Shown here: positions 24,032-32,733 of the stretch, in pieces
How positions within the stretch are numbered: position 1 is the first letter of the stretch
Layout: the number at the start of each line of letters is the position of its first letter
Assembly: GCA_963828075.1 (NCBI GenBank)
Contig: CAWHDH010000017.1
Span: 1,054,001 to 1,118,000, forward strand
DNA from: JACCYI01 sp963828075
GTDB lineage: Bacteria; Actinomycetota; Thermoleophilia; Solirubrobacterales; Solirubrobacteraceae
Direction of reading: 5' to 3'
Length of the DNA: 64,000 nt
The notes under the pieces: model-generated
Seen by the model: only the letters and a program-made list of their open reading frames with translations
Database searches by the model: none
Told to the model about the DNA's origin: nothing
Translations under genes and position numbers: made by a program

Positions 24032-25978
24032 GTGTCGAGAAGGAACCGGTTCCTGGCGGCGGTCGTCGCCGTCGGAGCGCTCGTGGTGCCGACCGGGGCG
24101 GCCAGCGCCGGCGCCGAGGCCAACGAGACCCTGCCGTACCGCGACGCGAGTCGCCCGATCAACGAACGCGTCGAGGATCTGCTCTCGCGCATGACCCTGG
24201 CCGAGAAGGTCGGCCAGATGACCCAGACCGAGCGCGGCCAGGTCTTCGCCGACGAGACACCGATCACCACCTACGGCCTTGGCTCGATCCTCTCAGGCGG
24301 CGGCTCGACGCCGACCGAGAACACCCCCGAAGCATGGGCCGACATGGTCGACCGCTTCCAGCGCGCGGCGCTCGACACCCGCCTCGGCATCCCGCTGGTC
24401 TATGGCATCGACGCCGTGCACGGCAACGGCAACCAGTTCGGCGCGACGGTCTTCCCGCACAACATCGGCCTCGGTGCCTCCCGTGATCCTGGGCTCGTCC
24501 ACGACATCGCCCGCGTCACCGCGAAGGAGACCCGCGCCACCGGGCCGCAGTGGAACTTCTCGCCGTGCATCTGCGCCGCCCGCGATGACCGCTGGGGCCG
24601 GACGTACGAGAGCTTCAGCGAGGACCCGGGGCTGGTCATCCAGATGGAGACCGCGATCGACGGCCTCCAGGGCGGACCGGGGCAGCTCGACGAGCCGGAC
24701 CGGATGCTGGCCACGGCCAAGCACTACGCCGGCGACGGCGACACGGAGTACGGGACCGCCGTCGGCGGCTACAAGATCGACCAGGGCGTCGCCATCACCA
24801 ACCGCGAGGACTTCTGGAGCAACTCGCTGCGGCAGTACGTGCCGGCAGTCCAGAAGCACGGCGTAGGCAGCGTCATGCCGTCGTTCTCGAGCGTCGACTG
24901 GACCGGGGACGGGGTCGGCAACCCACTCAAGATGCACGCCCACCGCGAACTCATCCGCGACGTGCTCAAGGGCCAGATGGGCTTCGACGGCTTCGTCATC
25001 AGCGACTGGGAGGGCATCCATCAGATCCCGGGCGACTGGCCGACGCAGGTCCGCACCGGCGTCAACGCCGGCATCGACATGATGATGGAGCCGTCGATCT
25101 ACAAGGAGTTCATCGCGACGCTCACCGCCGAGGTGCAGGCCGGGCGCGTGCCGCGCGCCCGGATCAACGACGCGGTGCGGCGGATCCTCACCAAGAAGTT
25201 CGAGCTCGGGCTGTTCGAGCACCCGCTCACCGACCGCCGCCACATCGACGAGATCGGCTCGCCCGCCCACCACGCGCTGGCCCGCCGCGCGGCGGCCCAG
25301 TCGCAGGTCCTGCTCAAGAACGCCCATAAGACGCTCCCCATCACGGACTCCAAGGAGATCTACGTCGCCGGGAGCAACGCCCACAACATCGGCAACCAGG
25401 CCGGCGGCTGGACGCTCACCTGGCAGGGCGGCTCGACGAACCAGATCCCGGGGACGACGATCCTCGACGGGATCCGCCAGCACACCGAAGGGCGCGTCAC
25501 GTTCAGCAGGAGGGCCTCGGCACCGATCTCCAGCAACGCGCTTGGCATCGTCGTGGTCGGCGAGACCCCGTACTCCGAGGGCTTCGGCGACGTCGGGGGG
25601 CCGCGCTGGGCATTCGACCCCGGCGACAACGGAGTCCCGCGACCGGTCAAGGACATGCAGCTCTCGGCGGCCGACAAGGTGGCGGTCGACAAGGTCTGCG
25701 CTGCGGCGAAGCGCTGCGCGGTCGTCGTGGTCTCCGGCCGGCCGCTGATCATCGAGCCCGCGCGGCTCGGCCGGATCGACAGCCTGGTCGCGGCCTGGCT
25801 GCCCGGCAGCGAGGGCATCGGCGTCGCCGACACCCTGTTCGGGGCCCGGCCGTTCACCGGGAAGCTGCCGGTGACGTGGCCGCGCACCATCGAGCAGGAG
25901 CCGATCAACGTCGGCGACGCGAGCTACGACCCGCTGTTCCCTTACGGCCACGGGCTGCAGACCGGCGGCGCCGACTGA
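24032..25978 (+). CDS. Secreted family 3 glycoside hydrolase (beta-glucosidase type)
   Basis: 648 residues, GTG start with AAGGAG 5 bp upstream. A signal peptide (about 1-30, ending in GAASAGAEA) marks it as exported. The GH3 N-terminal barrel has RMTLAEKVGQMTQ, GIPLVYGIDAVHG and KHYAGDG; the nucleophile Asp lies in GFVISDWEGI. The second alpha/beta domain has QVLLKNAHKTLPI and GIVVVGETPYSEGFGD. It lacks the fibronectin-like third domain of many GH3 enzymes and resembles barley exo-glucanase-type proteins that cleave beta-1,3 or 1,4 glucans from the non-reducing end. It is divergent from a ROK repressor; its promoter carries a LacI-type palindrome. Confidence 0.95.
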   Translation: MSRRNRFLAAVVAVGALVVPTGAASAGAEANETLPYRDASRPINERVEDLLSRMTLAEKVGQMTQTERGQVFADETPITTYGLGSILSGGGSTPTENTPEAWADMVDRFQRAALDTRLGIPLVYGIDAVHGNGNQFGATVFPHNIGLGASRDPGLVHDIARVTAKETRATGPQWNFSPCICAARDDRWGRTYESFSEDPGLVIQMETAIDGLQGGPGQLDEPDRMLATAKHYAGDGDTEYGTAVGGYKIDQGVAITNREDFWSNSLRQYVPAVQKHGVGSVMPSFSSVDWTGDGVGNPLKMHAHRELIRDVLKGQMGFDGFVISDWEGIHQIPGDWPTQVRTGVNAGIDMMMEPSIYKEFIATLTAEVQAGRVPRARINDAVRRILTKKFELGLFEHPLTDRRHIDEIGSPAHHALARRAAAQSQVLLKNAHKTLPITDSKEIYVAGSNAHNIGNQAGGWTLTWQGGSTNQIPGTTILDGIRQHTEGRVTFSRRASAPISSNALGIVVVGETPYSEGFGDVGGPRWAFDPGDNGVPRPVKDMQLSAADKVAVDKVCAAAKRCAVVVVSGRPLIIEPARLGRIDSLVAAWLPGSEGIGVADTLFGARPFTGKLPVTWPRTIEQEPINVGDASYDPLFPYGHGLQTGGAD

Positions 25979-25979
25979 C

Positions 25980-27338
25980 CTACGGCGTGTCCTGAGCGGC
26001 GAGCGCGGCGAGCAGAGCGTCGCGCACGCCGACGGCCGCGGGCTCGCCGTCGAGCTCGCGGCCGAGGACCTCGGCGATGCGCGGGAGGTTCCAGGACAGC
26101 ATCGCCACGCTCTCCGGGCGCTCGGCGCCGGCGCTGACGGCGACGGGCATGCGGCACCAGTTCCACCATTGGGCGTCCGCCGCGCGGTTGTGCGGGTCGG
26201 CGATCGCGCCATATCCGTTCACGAACGCCTCGAGCTCGCCGGGCCGCAGCGCGACGATCCGGGGGCGGTCGTCGGGGCCGTCGAACAGCCGCAGCAGATC
26301 GAGCTCGGAGACCGGCCCGGCGAGCAGCGCAGCGTGCGCGCCGTCGACCGGCGCCTGCGTCGCGTGCGAGCCGGGCAGGAAGACGGCGGCGTCGGCGCCG
26401 GTCGCCCGCCGCATGGCTCCCGCCACGAGGCCCGGCAGGTAGCGCTCGGCGCCGGTGCGCGAGCGCCAGGTCCCCCGGCTCTCCCCCACCACGTTCGCCG
26501 CGGCGGCGTCGAGCGCCGCGACGCCGGGCGTCGCGTCGGATGGCCGGACGGCGGCCAGCGGGAAGCAGCCGCGCACGACCGGGCGGGCCGGAGGCGCCGA
26601 CAGATCGGCCACCAGCACCGACGCGGCGTGCGAATGGCCGTGGCCCGCCGGCGTCCCGGCGAGGGCGCCGGTCCAGGCGACGAGGGTGTGGGCGCCGAGG
26701 ATCAGGTCGACGTGCGCCGCCCACGGCGCGACGACCCGCTCCAGCCGGTCGACGCGCGTCCCGGTCGCCGGCCCACCCGGCCACCAGTCCGCGCCGTCGT
26801 GCAGCAGGGCGACGACCCAGCGGGCGCCCTGGCCGCGCAGGTCGGCGGCGAGGTCGGCGACCCGCGCCGGCCAGTCCTCCGCCGGGGCCGGGGCGCGGCA
26901 GAAGCGGTCGACCCGCGGGTGGGTGAGCCCGATCACCCCGAGCGGCCCGGCTCCGCTCTCCACGACGACGCTCGGCGGCAGCCCGACGTCGACGTTGGCA
27001 CACAGCAGCGGGTAGCCCAGCCGCGACGCCCCGTCGAGCAGCGCCTCGACGCCGTCGTCGAACTCGTGGTTGCCGGCCGCTGCCGCCGCGATCGGGAGCG
27101 TCGCGACCTCTGACCACGGCCGTTCACCCAGCAGGCGATTGAGCGGCCCGAAGGTCAGATCGCCGGAGTCGAGCCAGAGCGTCGGCTGCCGCGCGCGCTC
27201 CTCCTCCAGCAGCGCGGCGACCGCGGCGCAGGTCCCGCTCTCACCGAAGCTCGTCCGCACCGGCACGAGCGACGCGCCGAGATCGTTGGTCGCGAGGAGC
27301 CGCAGGACGGTGCCGACGTGGGCGGGCGGCAGTCTCAT
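25980..27338 (-). CDS. Metallophosphoesterase of the 5'-nucleotidase/2',3'-cyclic phosphodiesterase family
   Basis: 452 residues. The N-terminal metallophosphatase domain has LLATNDLGASL (normally TNDxHG), WLDSGDLTFG, AAAGNHEFDDG and LLHDGAD; the last His motif is LGAHTL rather than GGHTH. The C-terminal 5'-nucleotidase domain includes DAAVFLPGSHATQAPV, EFVNGYG-like YGAIADPHN and PESVAMLSW. No signal peptide is seen, unlike most members, so it may be cytoplasmic. Loss of the canonical first His makes the metal site unusual. It is the last gene of the rluB-aroH-hisC group and converges with the GH3 gene with one base between their stops. Confidence 0.8.
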   Translation of the reverse strand: MRLPPAHVGTVLRLLATNDLGASLVPVRTSFGESGTCAAVAALLEEERARQPTLWLDSGDLTFGPLNRLLGERPWSEVATLPIAAAAAGNHEFDDGVEALLDGASRLGYPLLCANVDVGLPPSVVVESGAGPLGVIGLTHPRVDRFCRAPAPAEDWPARVADLAADLRGQGARWVVALLHDGADWWPGGPATGTRVDRLERVVAPWAAHVDLILGAHTLVAWTGALAGTPAGHGHSHAASVLVADLSAPPARPVVRGCFPLAAVRPSDATPGVAALDAAAANVVGESRGTWRSRTGAERYLPGLVAGAMRRATGADAAVFLPGSHATQAPVDGAHAALLAGPVSELDLLRLFDGPDDRPRIVALRPGELEAFVNGYGAIADPHNRAADAQWWNWCRMPVAVSAGAERPESVAMLSWNLPRIAEVLGRELDGEPAAVGVRDALLAALAAQDTP

Positions 27339-27357
27339 CCTGCGGCCGACCGGTGCT

Positions 27358-28440
27358 CTACAGCAGGAGCTCGCCCAGCGCGGCGAGGAAGCGCTCGTTG
27401 TCGTCCTCGGTGCCGACCGTCACGCGCAGCGCCCCCTCGCGGCCGAGCGAGCCGCCGGCGCGCACGATCACGCCGCGCTCGGCGAGGCCGCGGATCACCG
27501 CCGGCTCCTCGACCGACTCGGGCAGGTCGAACCAGACGAAGTTGGCCTGCGACTGGGCGGGGTCGAGGCCCAGCGCCCGCAGCCCGTCCTCGAGCCCGAG
27601 GCGCTCGGCGACGTTGCGCTCGACGCGACGCGCGACCTCGTCCTGGTGGCGCAGCGCCTCGACGGCCGCGGCCTGGGCGGCGGCGTTGCAGAAGAACGGC
27701 TGGCGGACCGCGTCGACGGCCTTGGGCAGGTCCTCGGAGCCGCACAGGGCGTAGCCGACCCGCAGCGCGGCCAGGCCGTAGACCTTCGAGAACGTCCGCA
27801 ACAGCACCAGGTTCGTATGGCGGCGCAGCAGCTCGATCGACTCGTCGGGATCCTGGAGCAGGTTGAACTCGCAGTAGGCCTCGTCGATCACCACGGCGAC
27901 GTGGCGCGGCACGTCGGCCACGAACGCTGCGATCTCGGCGAACGACAGGGCGGTCGACGTCGGGTTGTTGGGGTTGCAGACGATCACCATCCGCGTCGCC
28001 ACGGTGATCTCCGTCCGCATCGCGGCGAGGTCGTGCCGGTGCGCGTCATCGACCGGAACCTCGATCGCCCGCGCGCCGGAGGCCGCCGCCAGGTGCGGAT
28101 AGACCGAGAACGACGGCCACGCGTAGACGATCTCGGCGCCCGGCTCGAGCAGGGCGTCGCCGGCGGCGAGCAGGACGTCGCAGGACCCGTTGCCGATGGC
28201 GATCCTCGCGGCCGGCACGCCGTGGCGGTCCGACAGCGCCTGGCGCAGCGCGCGGTTCGTGGGGTCGGGATAGCGGTTGGCGCCGGCGACCGCCCGCGCG
28301 GCCGCCTCGACCACCTCGGGCACGGGGCCGTACGGCGACTCGTTGGAGGCGAGCTTGGCGAGCTCACCCGTCGCGGCGTAGCCGTCGGCGGCCGGGTAGA
28401 TCGGGATGCGGCGGAGCTTCTGGGCGAATTCGAGGGCCAT
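27358..28440 (-). CDS. hisC: Histidinol-phosphate/aromatic aminotransferase
   Basis: 360 residues, a fold-type I PLP enzyme. KLASNESPYGP, NPNNPTS and IDEAYCEF are family motifs, and the PLP lysine is in RTFSKVYGLAALRVGY. Related enzymes convert imidazole-acetol phosphate in histidine synthesis or transaminate phenylpyruvate and 4-hydroxyphenylpyruvate. The neighbouring chorismate mutase gene (aroH, 14 bp upstream) and nearby tyrA and aroF favour an aromatic aminotransferase role, but sequence alone cannot separate the two. The start at 28440 is the first Met of the conserved frame. Confidence 0.85.
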   Translation of the reverse strand: MALEFAQKLRRIPIYPAADGYAATGELAKLASNESPYGPVPEVVEAAARAVAGANRYPDPTNRALRQALSDRHGVPAARIAIGNGSCDVLLAAGDALLEPGAEIVYAWPSFSVYPHLAAASGARAIEVPVDDAHRHDLAAMRTEITVATRMVIVCNPNNPTSTALSFAEIAAFVADVPRHVAVVIDEAYCEFNLLQDPDESIELLRRHTNLVLLRTFSKVYGLAALRVGYALCGSEDLPKAVDAVRQPFFCNAAAQAAAVEALRHQDEVARRVERNVAERLGLEDGLRALGLDPAQSQANFVWFDLPESVEEPAVIRGLAERGVIVRAGGSLGREGALRVTVGTEDDNERFLAALGELLL

Positions 28441-28454
28441 CGCGCTCGTGCAGG

Positions 28455-28832
28455 CTACTGCGCGCCCTCGAGGTCGAGGCGCAGCGTCCGCGCCTCCCCG
28501 AGGTAGACGTGGCGCGGCGTGTGCCCCTCGGCGCCGTAGCAGTGCAGCATCACGCGGATCACCCGCGGCAGCGATCCGGGCACGTTGACCTCGCGCGCGC
28601 ACAGCAGCGGCACGGCGCTGAGCCCCAGCCGGCGCGCGGCCACGGCGGGGAACTCCGCGTCGAGATCGTCGGTGAGCGTGAAGATGCAGGAGACGAGGTC
28701 CTGCGGCTTGAGGCCGTTGCGCCCGAGCAGCTCGACCATGAGCTCCTCGGTGGCGTCGAGAATCGAGGGGGCGTCGTTGACCTCGACGGTCGTGGCGCCC
28801 CTGAGCGCGTAGAGCCGCATCGGGGGCGCCAT
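28455..28832 (-). CDS. aroH: Chorismate mutase, AroH type
   Basis: 125 residues. It converts chorismate to prephenate. The monofunctional Bacillus-type trimeric enzyme is recognised from RLYALRGATTVEVNDA (substrate-binding Arg), LVSCIFTLTDDLDAEFPA, AVPLLCAREVNVPGSLPRVIRVM and the C-terminal YLGEA. The ATG at 28832 follows the rluB stop directly; an ATG four codons later (MRLY) is an alternative. Prephenate feeds TyrA, encoded about 11 kb away, and the adjacent aminotransferase would complete the route to tyrosine or phenylalanine. Confidence 0.93.
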   Translation of the reverse strand: MAPPMRLYALRGATTVEVNDAPSILDATEELMVELLGRNGLKPQDLVSCIFTLTDDLDAEFPAVAARRLGLSAVPLLCAREVNVPGSLPRVIRVMLHCYGAEGHTPRHVYLGEARTLRLDLEGAQ

Positions 28833-29552
28833 TCAATCAGCGCGCGCGCTGCCGCGGCCCGCGCCGCGCAGGCGCTCGACCTCGGCGTCGGAGAGGCGGC
28901 GGTAGCCGCCCTCGGCGAGGCCGCCGAGGCGCAGGTTCCCGAAGGCGACGCGTTCGAGGCGCTTGACGCGGTGACCGACCGCCTCGCACATCCGCTTGAC
29001 CTGGCGCTTTCGTCCCTCGTGGATGGTCAGCTCGATCTCCTCGCCGGAGATCTTGCGCACCTTGGCCGGCGCGGTCGGGCCGTCGTCGAGGACGACGCCT
29101 TCGCGCAGCGCCTTGAGCACGCGCTCCTTGATCGGCGGGTTGCGCAGCGTGGCGCGGTAGGTCTTGGGCACCTCGAACGACGGGTGGGTCAGCGCGTGGG
29201 CGAGCTCGCCGTCGTTGGTGAGGAGGATCAGCCCGGTGGAGTCGGCGTCGAGCCGGCCGACCGGATACAGCCGCTCCCCGGAGTCCACGAGCTCGACCAC
29301 GGTCGGGCGGCCGCCCGGGTCGCGCGCGGTCGAGACGACGCCCGCCGGCTTGTGGACCGCGTAGACGACCCGCGCATGGCCGCCGACCCGCGCGGGCCGC
29401 CCGTCGACGCGCACATCTGAGGCGTCGTCGACGTCGCGGGCGGGGTCGCGGACCACCGCGCCGGCCACGGTCACCCGGCCGGCGGCGATCAGCGTCTCCG
29501 CGTGCCGGCGGGACGCGATGCCCGCGTGGGCGAGGTGCTTGGCCAGTCGCAT
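28833..29552 (-). CDS. rluB: rRNA pseudouridine synthase, RluB/RsuA family
   Basis: 239 residues. An N-terminal S4 RNA-binding domain (MRLAKHLAHAGIASRRHAE) precedes the synthase domain with the catalytic Asp in VGRLDADSTGLILLTNDG. GRKRQVKRMCEAVGH is the RluB/RsuA/RluE signature. In actinobacteria the gene usually follows scpA-scpB; here a Crp-type regulator gene and rlmN lie between them on the other strand. Its start is 24 bp from the divergent rlmN, and TATGGT ends 9 bp before it, suggesting a leaderless mRNA. It is followed directly by aroH. Confidence 0.94.
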   Translation of the reverse strand: MRLAKHLAHAGIASRRHAETLIAAGRVTVAGAVVRDPARDVDDASDVRVDGRPARVGGHARVVYAVHKPAGVVSTARDPGGRPTVVELVDSGERLYPVGRLDADSTGLILLTNDGELAHALTHPSFEVPKTYRATLRNPPIKERVLKALREGVVLDDGPTAPAKVRKISGEEIELTIHEGRKRQVKRMCEAVGHRVKRLERVAFGNLRLGGLAEGGYRRLSDAEVERLRGAGRGSARAD

Positions 29553-29576
29553 GCGGCTGCCACCATAGGTGCCGCG

Positions 29577-30569
29577 ATGGATCTCGACCTGCTCGATGCC
29601 ACGCTCGATGCCGCCGGCGAGCCCGCCTTCCGCGCCCGCCAGGTGTGGAGCTGGGCGGCGCGGGGCGCCGCGTCCTACGATGCGATGACCGACGTCCCCG
29701 CCGCGCTGCGCGCGCGGCTGGCCGCGGAGGTGCCGTTCTCCTCGCTCGCCCTGGCGCGCGAGGCCCACGCCTCCGACGGCACCGTCAAGGCGCTGTTCCA
29801 CACCCACGACGGCCGCGCCGTCGAGGCGGTCATGATGCGCTACCGCGACGGCCGGCGTTCGATCTGCGTCTCCTCGCAGTCCGGTTGCCCGCTGACCTGC
29901 ACGTTCTGCGCGACGGGGACGATGAAGTTCGGCCGCAACCTGACGGCGTCGGAGATCCTCGACCAGGTCCTGCACTTCCGCCGGATCGAGCCGGTCGATC
30001 ACCTCGTTTTCATGGGAATGGGCGAGCCCATGATGAATCTGGACCATGTGCTCGCCTCGGCGCGGCGGCTGCCCGACGTCGGCATCACCCACCGACGGAC
30101 CGGCATCTCGACGGTCGGCTGGGTGCCCGGCATCCAGCGGCTGACCGAGTCCGACATGCCGATCCGCCTCGCCCTGTCGCTGCACGCGCCCGAGGACGCC
30201 CTGCGGTCGCAGATCATGCCGGTCAACGACCGCTACTCGGTCCGCGACGTCCTCGACGCCTGCGAGGCCTACTACGCCCGGCGCCGGCGCCAGGTCTTTG
30301 TCGAGTACCTGATGCTGGCGGGCGTCAACGACACCCACGCCCAGGCGCGGGCGCTCGCCGGTCTGCTCGACCCGCGGATCTACAAGGTCAACCTGATCCC
30401 GTACAACCCGACGGGCTCCCGCTTCGAGGGATCCTCCCGGGGCGCGATCGACGCCTTCCGGGCCGTCCTCGAGGAGCACGGCCTGCGCGCCACGGTGCGG
30501 CTCACGCGCGGCCGCGACATCGACGCCGCCTGCGGGCAGCTCGCGGCCCGCGAGGCTGCGGCGGTCTAG
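29577..30569 (+). CDS. rlmN: 23S rRNA/tRNA adenine-C2 methyltransferase RlmN
   Basis: 330 residues, a radical SAM enzyme that methylates A2503 of 23S rRNA and some tRNAs. The cluster-binding motif CPLTCTFCATG is present, preceded by SSQSG, and MGMGEPMMN follows. The mechanistic C-terminal cysteine is in AACGQLA near the end. The ATG at 29577 begins the conserved N-terminal helical domain. It is divergent from rluB, so two ribosomal RNA modification genes share a 24-bp promoter region. Confidence 0.95.
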   Translation: MDLDLLDATLDAAGEPAFRARQVWSWAARGAASYDAMTDVPAALRARLAAEVPFSSLALAREAHASDGTVKALFHTHDGRAVEAVMMRYRDGRRSICVSSQSGCPLTCTFCATGTMKFGRNLTASEILDQVLHFRRIEPVDHLVFMGMGEPMMNLDHVLASARRLPDVGITHRRTGISTVGWVPGIQRLTESDMPIRLALSLHAPEDALRSQIMPVNDRYSVRDVLDACEAYYARRRRQVFVEYLMLAGVNDTHAQARALAGLLDPRIYKVNLIPYNPTGSRFEGSSRGAIDAFRAVLEEHGLRATVRLTRGRDIDAACGQLAAREAAAV

Positions 30570-30571
30570 GG

Positions 30572-30589
30572 GCGACGCTCCCTCGTCGC
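30572..30589 (+). terminator. Short GC hairpin after rlmN
   Basis: GCGACG and CGTCGC form a perfect 6-bp stem with a 6-nt loop, 2 bp after the rlmN stop. It is weak and lacks a T-run, but stands between rlmN and the separate crp-type gene. Confidence 0.35.
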
Positions 30590-30647
30590 GCAGCCGCCGA
30601 ACCCGGCAATTGCCTTCGCGTCATTTGGGTAGGACAGGGGCATCTTT

Positions 30648-31394
30648 ATGGCCCATCGCCCGGTCCCTCTGCTCGACGCCGATCCTGATCTCGCCGGAGG
30701 CCTGTCCGGGGATCGGCTCGCCGCGGCTCGCCGCGACCTCATCTGCGAGGTCTTCGAATGCAGCCGCGGCGTCCTCAGCGAATCACCAGGGCTCGACCGC
30801 ACCGAAGGCGCCCTCGGCCTGCTGGTGCTCGACGGGCTGATCAGCCGCCGCGTCGCCGTCGCCGGCCGCCGCTGCCTCGAGCTGCTCGGCGTGGGCGACC
30901 TGCTGCGGCCGTGGCAGGACGACGGCGACCACTTCGTCGCGCCGTTCGAGTCCGCCTACCAGGTGCACGAGCCCGTCCGCCTCGCGATCCTCGACCAGCG
31001 CGCCGCGGCCCGGATCGGGCGCTGGCCGGAAGTGATGGCGATGCTCATCGGCCGGGTGATGAACCGCTCGCGCGCGCTGGCCGGGCATCTGGTCCTCGCG
31101 CAGATGCCGCGCGTCGACGAACGGCTGCTCGTCCTGTTCTGGCATCTGGCCGACCGCTGGGGGCGCGTCACGCCCGACGGGGTCGTGCTGCCGCTCAACC
31201 TCTCGCACGAGATGCTCGGCGCCCTGATCGGCGCGCAGCGCCCGACGGTGACGCTCGCCCTCAAGCAGCTCGGTGAGCGCGAGCTCGTCCAGCGGCGCCC
31301 CGATCGCAGCTGGCTGCTGCTCGACACGCCGCCGGAGGAGATGACCGCCGGCAAGCACGACCAGGTGCTCGCGCAAGGGATCCGCTCGACCTAG
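30648..31394 (+). CDS. Crp/Fnr family transcriptional regulator
   Basis: 248 residues. The N-terminal half is a cyclic-nucleotide-binding-like beta roll with GLLVLDGLISRRVAVAGRRC and LELLGVGDLLRPW; the C-terminal half has the Crp-type helix-turn-helix, LSHEMLGALIGAQRPTVTLALKQLGE. The ligand pocket does not show the usual cAMP-binding RExA, so it may bind another ligand or none. There are no Fnr-type cysteine clusters. It is a single gene inserted between rlmN and the convergent scpB, with whose end it overlaps by 4 bp. Confidence 0.85.
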   Translation: MAHRPVPLLDADPDLAGGLSGDRLAAARRDLICEVFECSRGVLSESPGLDRTEGALGLLVLDGLISRRVAVAGRRCLELLGVGDLLRPWQDDGDHFVAPFESAYQVHEPVRLAILDQRAAARIGRWPEVMAMLIGRVMNRSRALAGHLVLAQMPRVDERLLVLFWHLADRWGRVTPDGVVLPLNLSHEMLGALIGAQRPTVTLALKQLGERELVQRRPDRSWLLLDTPPEEMTAGKHDQVLAQGIRST

Positions 31395-31969
31395 GGCGCA
31401 GCCTCGCCTCCCGAGCGGGCGTCGCCCGCCTGCAGCAGCCGGTCGCGCAGCGCCGCCTCGTCCTCCGGCGACGGGTCCCAGCGCCCGGGATCGGGCAGCT
31501 CTTCGACCGAGCGCAGCCCGAAGAGCTTGAGGAAGAGCGGCGTCGTCCGGTACAGGACGGCGCCGAACTGCGAGCGGCCGGCCTCCTCGATCACACCCCG
31601 CTCCACGAGCGCGAGCGTCGCCGACTCCGAGGCGACGCCGCGGATGCGGGCCACCTCGGGCCGCGAGACGGGCTGGAGGTAGGCGACGATCGACAGCGTC
31701 TCGGCCTGCGCGGGCGTGAGCGGCGGGGTGCGCGGGCGGGCCAGCAGCCGCCGCGCGGCCTCCTCGGCGTCCGGGTGCGATGCGAGCGCCCAGCCTCCGG
31801 CGACCTCGCGCAGGAGCACCCCGCGTCCTTGCAGCGCGTGGCGCAGCTCGCCGAGGGCCTCGACGACATCGGCCTCCGGGGCCTCGACGGCGACGGCCAG
31901 GTCGCGCGCGGAGACCGGTTCCGGAGCCAGGAAGAGCAGGGCCTCCAGCGTGCGGGCCAGACCGGTCAC
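31391..31969 (-). CDS. scpB: Segregation and condensation protein B
   Basis: 192 residues. It is the kite-protein dimer subunit of the SMC-ScpAB condensin that organises and segregates chromosomes. Tandem winged-helix domains are recognised from LARTLEALLFLAPEPVSARDL, LTPAQAETLSIVAYLQPVSRPEVARIRGV split over two elements, and YRTTPLFLKLFGLRSVEELP. The start overlaps the scpA stop by 4 bp, so the two products are co-translated. The end is convergent with the Crp-type gene. Confidence 0.93.
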   Translation of the reverse strand: MTGLARTLEALLFLAPEPVSARDLAVAVEAPEADVVEALGELRHALQGRGVLLREVAGGWALASHPDAEEAARRLLARPRTPPLTPAQAETLSIVAYLQPVSRPEVARIRGVASESATLALVERGVIEEAGRSQFGAVLYRTTPLFLKLFGLRSVEELPDPGRWDPSPEDEAALRDRLLQAGDARSGGEAAP

Positions 31970-32733
31970 GAGGCCACCGCCCGCGGGCCGGCGGCCGCGC
32001 TCGCGTTCGCCGACACGGCGATCGGGCCGAAGGGCTCAGTCTGCTCCCACTCCGCCTCGCCGGCCTTGTAGAGCTCGAGCAGGGCGAAGAGGGTGATCGC
32101 CACGGTCATGCGGTCAGCGCCGCGCACCGCTTCGTCGAACGAGAAGCGCCCGCGGCGCAGCAGGCGGCGAAGCAGGCCCAGGCGCTCGGACAGCGCGACC
32201 CGCGGATCGGCGATGTGCGTGAGGTCCATCGGCGCCGGCCGGCGCAGCAGGCCGCCGAGCGCCGCGCCCAGCACGTCGGGGTCATAGACCGCCTCCGCCC
32301 GCGCCAGGCTCGCGCGCCGCAGGCCGGCCGGCAGCGGGGCCCGGCGGTCCAGGAACCCCTGCCCGGCCTCGTGGGCCTCGGCGAGCCAGCTCGCGCCGCC
32401 GCGGTGGCGCAGGTAGGCGAGCATCCGGGCGAGCAGCTCGTCGGCGGCCTCGGCGGGCGCGAGCTCGTCGAGCTCCTCGATCTCCGAGCCGGGGAGCATC
32501 AGCCGCGACTTGAGCTCGAGCAGCGCCGCGATCAGGAGCAGGAACTCCGTCGCCGCCTCGAGGTCCAGGCCACCCTGGCCCTCGAGGTGGTCGAGGTAGG
32601 TGAGGACCACGTCGGCGAGGTCGACCTCCAGCAGGTCGAGCTCCTCGCGCAGGATCAGCGAGCACAGCAGGTCGAACGGGCCCGCGAAGACGTCGAGATC
32701 GAGCTCGAGCGAGTCGAGGCGCACGGCGGGCAT
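31966..32733 (-). other. scpA: ScpA (kleisin) portion of the fused frame, possible separate product
   Basis: If translation restarts at the ATG at 32733 it would give a 255-residue ScpA of ordinary length, beginning PAVRLDSLELDLDVFAGP as in normal ScpA proteins. The bases before it are C-rich (CCCCGCGG) and show no Shine-Dalgarno sequence, and no TrpS stop lies nearby, so re-initiation is not obviously supported. The stop overlaps the scpB start. Confidence 0.5.
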